Shown here: positions 60,341 through 64,000 of the stretch, piece after piece
Position numbering within the stretch: position 1 is the first letter of the stretch
Layout of the letters: the number at the start of each line of letters is the position of its first letter
Origin: Mytilus edulis
Lineage: Eukaryota > Mollusca > Bivalvia > Mytilida > Mytilidae
DNA length: 64,000 nucleotides
NCBI RefSeq assembly: GCF_963676685.1
Contig: NC_092350.1
Coordinates: 65,341,674 to 65,405,673 of the forward strand
Direction of reading: 5' to 3'
Notes under the pieces: generated by a model
What the model was told of the DNA's origin: nothing
Seen by the model: the letters and a program-made list of their open reading frames with translations, nothing else
Database searches by the model: none
Translations under genes and position numbers: made by a program

Positions 60341-60767
60341 GCGGAACCTTTAATAGCTGACTGTGCGGTATGGGCTTTGCTCATTGTTGAAGGCTGTACG
60401 GTGAGCTATAGTTGTTAATGTCTATGTCATTGTGGTTTTTCTGGATAGCTGTCTCATTGGCAATCATACCACATCTTCTTTTTTAAATTTCCTCATTTTT
60501 ATGCATTTTGTGGCATTTAGGTCCTCCGTAAACCCTCTTATGGTCATTTCGAATCAAAATATAGCTATTGTGTCACAGTCAATTTTTTCTATATTTTTTT
60601 CACTATTCACCGCTTCAATTTGAATAATGAAACATAAACCATTTCATTATTCATTATTCATTTTTCAATAACGAATAGTGAATAGTGAACTATTTCATTA
60701 TTCATTATTGAATAATGAATAATGAACTATGAATAATGGACGTACTTCAGCGCGGTTTTAGCGCGGT

Positions 60768-60776
60768 TTATTTATA
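60768..60776 (+). repeat. Candidate target-site duplication, right copy
   Basis: 'ttatttata' follows the right terminus 'agcgcggt' directly and equals the nine bases before the left terminus. Confidence 0.5.
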
Positions 60777-60901
60777 GTATATTGGGAAACAAGTTATTGC
60801 AACTTATATAAATCCCTTTCCCCTTTGAGGATGCTGCCTTGTAGCAGCATAAGTCTGCTCTTTTTCGAAATCTACAAGAGTGTATTTTACGTGCAAGAGA
60901 T

Positions 60902-61153
60902 ATGAATGACTATATATATAGTCCCTTTCCGCCTGAGGCTATTATCGTTTCATCAAGACCATATATACTCGCAAATGGTATCAAAGGAGAGTCGAAAATT
61001 CAGGTTCATGACTTAGGACAAACACTTTATGCAGCGGGTTTAAATGTATATAAGTACCAACCTTCACCCTTACCTGAAACAATAGTGTTACACCACAACA
61101 CAGAAAGACAACAAGTGACTGTGGAAAGACACGTGCACACTATAAAAAAATAA
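60902..61153 (+). CDS. Unrecognised 83-codon open frame
   Basis: It starts MNDYIYSPFPPEAIIVSS and ends in 'VERHVHTIKK'. The composition looks protein-like (balanced, Pro and His content) but I recognise no family, and no splice or promoter signal supports it. It lies about 130 bp outside the Polinton end. It may be an exon, a repeat-derived frame or chance. Confidence 0.2.
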   Translation: MNDYIYSPFPPEAIIVSSRPYILANGIKGESKIQVHDLGQTLYAAGLNVYKYQPSPLPETIVLHHNTERQQVTVERHVHTIKK

Positions 61154-61269
61154 TTAGAATCGAAAGACATGCATACTTACACATTTTATGGTATTTCAGA
61201 TTTTTTTGTACTAGTAATTTGAAAGCATTTGGAGATATGAATCTGATTTAGACTTTACTCCTTAAGCCC

Positions 61270-62400
61270 CATGCAGTCCGACTAGACCATGTAGACCACG
61301 ATCGCACTACGCTCACCACGATCTAAAATAAATCCAGATCGTGGTGAGGTCGCGGTATGATCGGCATGACAATGTAAATTTTTGTTGCTTTCACGATGCT
61401 ACTACGTCCTCATTACGCTTCTACAACGATCCCGCTACGATTATACCACGTTCTCACCGCGCTTATTCTACGACTTTACTACGCTTATCAAGATCTTTCT
61501 ACGCTCATCACGTTCTCACTACGAACATACCACGAGTTATCCGATTGCAACACGATCTTACCACTCTTTTACTGCGATTATAGTACGTTCTTACCACGAT
61601 TGTGGACTACGTTCATACCGTGATCTTACTACATTAGCACAGTAATAACGCCAACATCGTCTTCCATATCAATACAATTCCATTCCTTCTATATCTGATT
61701 AATACATAGAATTCTCGGAAACAATACAGTCATGCCACCAAAATCTTCTAGAACACGTGGGCGCGGTGGTAGGGGTTGATGTAGAGGCAGAGGGAGCTCT
61801 GGTAGTAACGAATCCTGATCAAGCAGATATTTTGGACTGACCAATCCATTCTTATTTAAATTACAACATTTTGCTGATCCATAAAGAGCAATTGACGATA
61901 TCATAGTGAACGATAGCAGAGATGACACAGATGTGTCGATAGATATAGGAAGATGTGGTATGAGTGCCAATGAGACAACTCACAATCCAAGTAACAATTT
62001 ATAAAAGTAAACCATTATTGGCCAAGGTACGGCCTTCAACACGGAGCAATGGCTCACACCGAACAGCAAGCTATAAAGGGCCCCAAATGTAAAACCATTC
62101 AAACGGGAAAACCAACGGTCTAATCTATATAAACGAGAAGAATGGTTGAGCCGTTATAGAAAATGAACAAGAACTACATACAAATAAACAAAACCTGTAG
62201 ATATATAATATATTTTATGTGAAAATGACAATGAGAATGATGCCATGGTCGTAGTAGGAACGTAGTCAGGTCGTAAGAAGAGCGTGATGAGGACGGCATG
62301 GGCGTGCTAGAATCGTACTATGATCTTCAACAGCGTGGTGCGAACGTGGCATAGTCGTAGAAACGTTGTGTACGATGTTCCTACAACACGACGTTACACT
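61270..62400. mobile_element. Fold-back element of degenerate 'ctacgatcttactacg' motifs
   Basis: 61300-61630 is a run of short (about 10-14 bp) degenerate motifs such as 'ttaccacgatc' and 'actacgctcatcacg'. 62240-62400 carries the complementary kind ('gtcgtagtaggaacgtag', 'cgtgatgagg'). The centre (61735-62215) has a short frame 'MPPKSSRTRGRGGRG' ending in a stop, a second 'RGRGSSGS' stretch and a family-A repeat (61948-62215). The inverted arrangement of motif-rich arms is clear; mobility is inferred. Confidence 0.55.
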
Positions 62401-64000
62401 AAAAATGCGGCGTCAAAGAGGGTTTTTGACTTTGATTATTTTTTGCAAATTTTATTCGTTTTTTATATGTTGTTGATTGATTCTGGTTCTGTTCTTTTTG
62501 TGATATCATTTTATCATAAATTACCTCAAGTTGTGGAAATCGATTTAATAATGTTTACCTTTTAAGTTATTTCACCTAAAAATGTAGTGCTTACTGTCGC
62601 AAGTAATGTAGGAAGGAAAAATTGGACGGAAGTACATGTATACGGTTTTCCATAAATAATGTGCAAAACTTTTATCATAGGATGTTTAACTTTCATGGTG
62701 CATATCATCTGTTATTGTAAAATTTCTATATCTTAATTTAACCCCAATACAAATATATCTGATACTCTGCAAGTAAATCGAAACATTTTTAACCTTGATT
62801 AATTTGAATAGAATTGTATTTTCCTTGCATGGCACATAATTTCTCGAAATGCACCCCTTCAATTTCTTGAATCTTGGCTTGAGAATTATTTTCTAAGTCA
62901 TCTAAAGTTGCTTGCTTAAATTGTTTAACTTCTGATATACATTTTAAAATATAGTAATTTACTCCTGTATTGTCTGTAAAAACGGCTAATATAATCCCGA
63001 GTTTTATTAATTCAATGAAACGGTTTTGGTCGCTGTTTTGGATTTGTCTTTCAATTACCTCAATTGCATGCACAACTTAATATTGACGAAAAGTTCCGGC
63101 TTCGCTACTACATGTAGTACAGGAATTACTTTCAGTTATAACATGAATAGCAGGACAAATTGCGAAGTAAAACATTCCGTGGACTTGTATTAAGTCTTTT
63201 AATATAATTGGTGAATGCACCTTACTGAAATGACAAGTTTAAATGATCTATTTCGTAGTCCTTCCGCAACATAAATTAAAATTCGCATTTTACATTTAGA
63301 GGATTGACTTGGTGTTTCCAATTTGTCTTTGCAAAAGTTGAACGAAGTTCATGTAATGAGATTTAATTTCCCTTTTCACGATTCTTTATAAATAAATTTG
63401 ATAAAAGCTATAAACGATCAATACAAATTGCAAAATTTAATTAATAACCTGTGTCGAATCTATGTCCCGGTCGGAGTCTATACATATAGCAACATGCACT
63501 ATTCTTTTTTTTCGGCAGCCATCAACATCTTTTTCCAAATTTCACCAAACGATATGTTTTAAATATCATAAACATTTAATTGAAACTTTACTAGCACATG
63601 TAACGTCGGAAATTAGCGTTTTTCGGATTTTTCGACGTTTTTAGACGTTTGGACAAAATGGCTACCGTTTTTTAATGTGTTGAAAAAAATTATTCCTTTA
63701 AGACCTAAGTATGTAGTTTATAAGAAAAGAATTTTGGCATTTTGTACTCTTCGTGTATCTAACTTTTGATTTGATCAATTATAAATAACTTATTGAAATA
63801 TTAGTTAAAAAATACGCGTTAACACCTTTGAAAAATGAAATATCAACTTGGACAAAATGGCTACCGCTTGAAAAACGACTGTGTAGAGAAGATTTTATAA
63901 AATCTGCAATATTTGAACTCACGAACAATGAGGCAAATATTTGTACTTTCGGTAGATGTTATTATTGTCTTACTCTTTTTATTCATTTTCCGCTATATCT
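62401..64000. other. Right edge, no firm gene
   Basis: AT-rich sequence. A possible coding exon lies at 62789-63073 on the minus strand (listed separately). Two 'tggacaaaatggctacc' stretches near 63651 and 63848 form a short direct repeat. Nothing else was recognised. Confidence 0.4.
62789..63073 (-). CDS. Unrecognised 94-codon frame, possible small gene or first exon
   Basis: It begins MHAIEVIERQIQNSDQNRF, continues with a mildly hydrophobic stretch 'LIKLGIILAVFTDN' and a helical, charged C-terminal half ('KQATLDDLENNSQAKIQE'). The composition is more protein-like than other short frames nearby. A weak donor-like 'caaggttaaa' lies at its end. No family recognised. Confidence 0.3.
   Translation of the reverse strand: MHAIEVIERQIQNSDQNRFIELIKLGIILAVFTDNTGVNYYILKCISEVKQFKQATLDDLENNSQAKIQEIEGVHFEKLCAMQGKYNSIQINQG

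Larger units (their letters stand above)
41479..60767. mobile_element. Degenerate Maverick/Polinton (adintovirus-like) element with giant inverted arms
   Basis: The left terminus 'accgcgctgaagtacgtcc' is matched by the right terminus 'ggacgtacttcagcgcggt'; the right side carries an extra 'tttagcgcggt' duplication. The core holds, in order, a coiled-coil/SAP-like protein relic, a BEL insertion, a retroviral-type integrase (minus), a PLA2-like protein (minus), then on the plus strand an A32-like packaging ATPase, minor and major capsid-type relics, a further structural protein and a two-helix membrane protein. That set is diagnostic of Polintons/adintoviruses. Nearly every gene has stops or frameshifts. 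No family-B DNA polymerase was found. Polinton inverted repeats usually span some hundred bases to about 1 kb, so arms of 4.5-5.2 kb are exceptional. Usual Polinton target duplications are 6 bp; the candidate here is 9. Confidence 0.85.
56225..60767 (-). repeat. Right inverted arm of the Polinton
   Basis: Reverse complement of the left arm. Inner end 56242-56440 (minus) reads 'MDCEITNMSDQRENMAQE' and 'SPWIVKDIKDVDTKL', intact for about 97 codons, whereas the left arm version has stops and is joined to more downstream gene. The satellite follows, then a near-identical outer end with a truncated family-A repeat at about 60345-60490. Confidence 0.85.

Noticed and set aside
61300-61630. Possible CRISPR-like spaced repeats
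   Set aside because: The motifs are degenerate, irregularly spaced and in a eukaryotic genome; there are no constant repeats or unique spacers.
61341-61645. Three overlapping frames of 75-87 codons
   Set aside because: The short motif array stays open in all three frames; low-complexity, repeat-driven.

Overview
The window is animal nuclear DNA, very probably from a marine mussel (Mytilus or a close bivalve). It is AT-rich, and its genes are split by GT-AG introns. It is dense in short dispersed repeats that I recognise from mussel sequences: an 'agatgtggtatgattgcc' family, a 'cggccatcttggttgg' family and an 'atgccccacctacgatag' family. There are no bacterial-type operons, ribosome binding sites or CRISPR arrays. 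Most short open frames here are chance or repeat-derived.

Region by region. (1) 1-5272: the 5' half of a mitochondrial HflX-type GTPase gene, GTPBP6, on the minus strand; its GTPase domain lies beyond the left edge. (2) 5273-8890: a repeat-filled interval between two head-to-head genes. (3) 8906-20408: a complete ten-exon XRCC4 gene (non-homologous end joining) on the plus strand, 343 codons, with introns full of small transposons. (4) 20409-27200: XRCC4 3' flank and dispersed repeats, no gene seen. (5) 27238-35417: a complete seven-exon receptor gene on the minus strand, read as signal peptide, two Ig-like domains, one membrane helix and a divergent TIR domain. A 306-bp higher-order tandem array has grown out of the 5' edge of its last exon. 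(6) 35435-41478: intergenic, with repeats and a LINE fragment.

(7) 41479-60767: a degenerate Maverick/Polinton (adintovirus-like) giant transposon with unusually large inverted arms (about 4.5-5.2 kb), each mostly a satellite array with a unit of about 195 bp. The core holds relics of a retroviral-type integrase, a PLA2-like protein, a packaging ATPase and several capsid-module genes. A BEL/Pao retrotransposon piece and a small hAT element with a perfect 8-bp target duplication have landed inside. No family-B DNA polymerase is visible. (8) 60768-64000: a fold-back element of short degenerate motifs and two small open frames of unknown meaning.

The three host genes are unrelated in function (mitoribosome quality control, DNA repair, immune-type signalling). 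All exon calls come from reading splice sites and frames by eye; transcript ends are not established.
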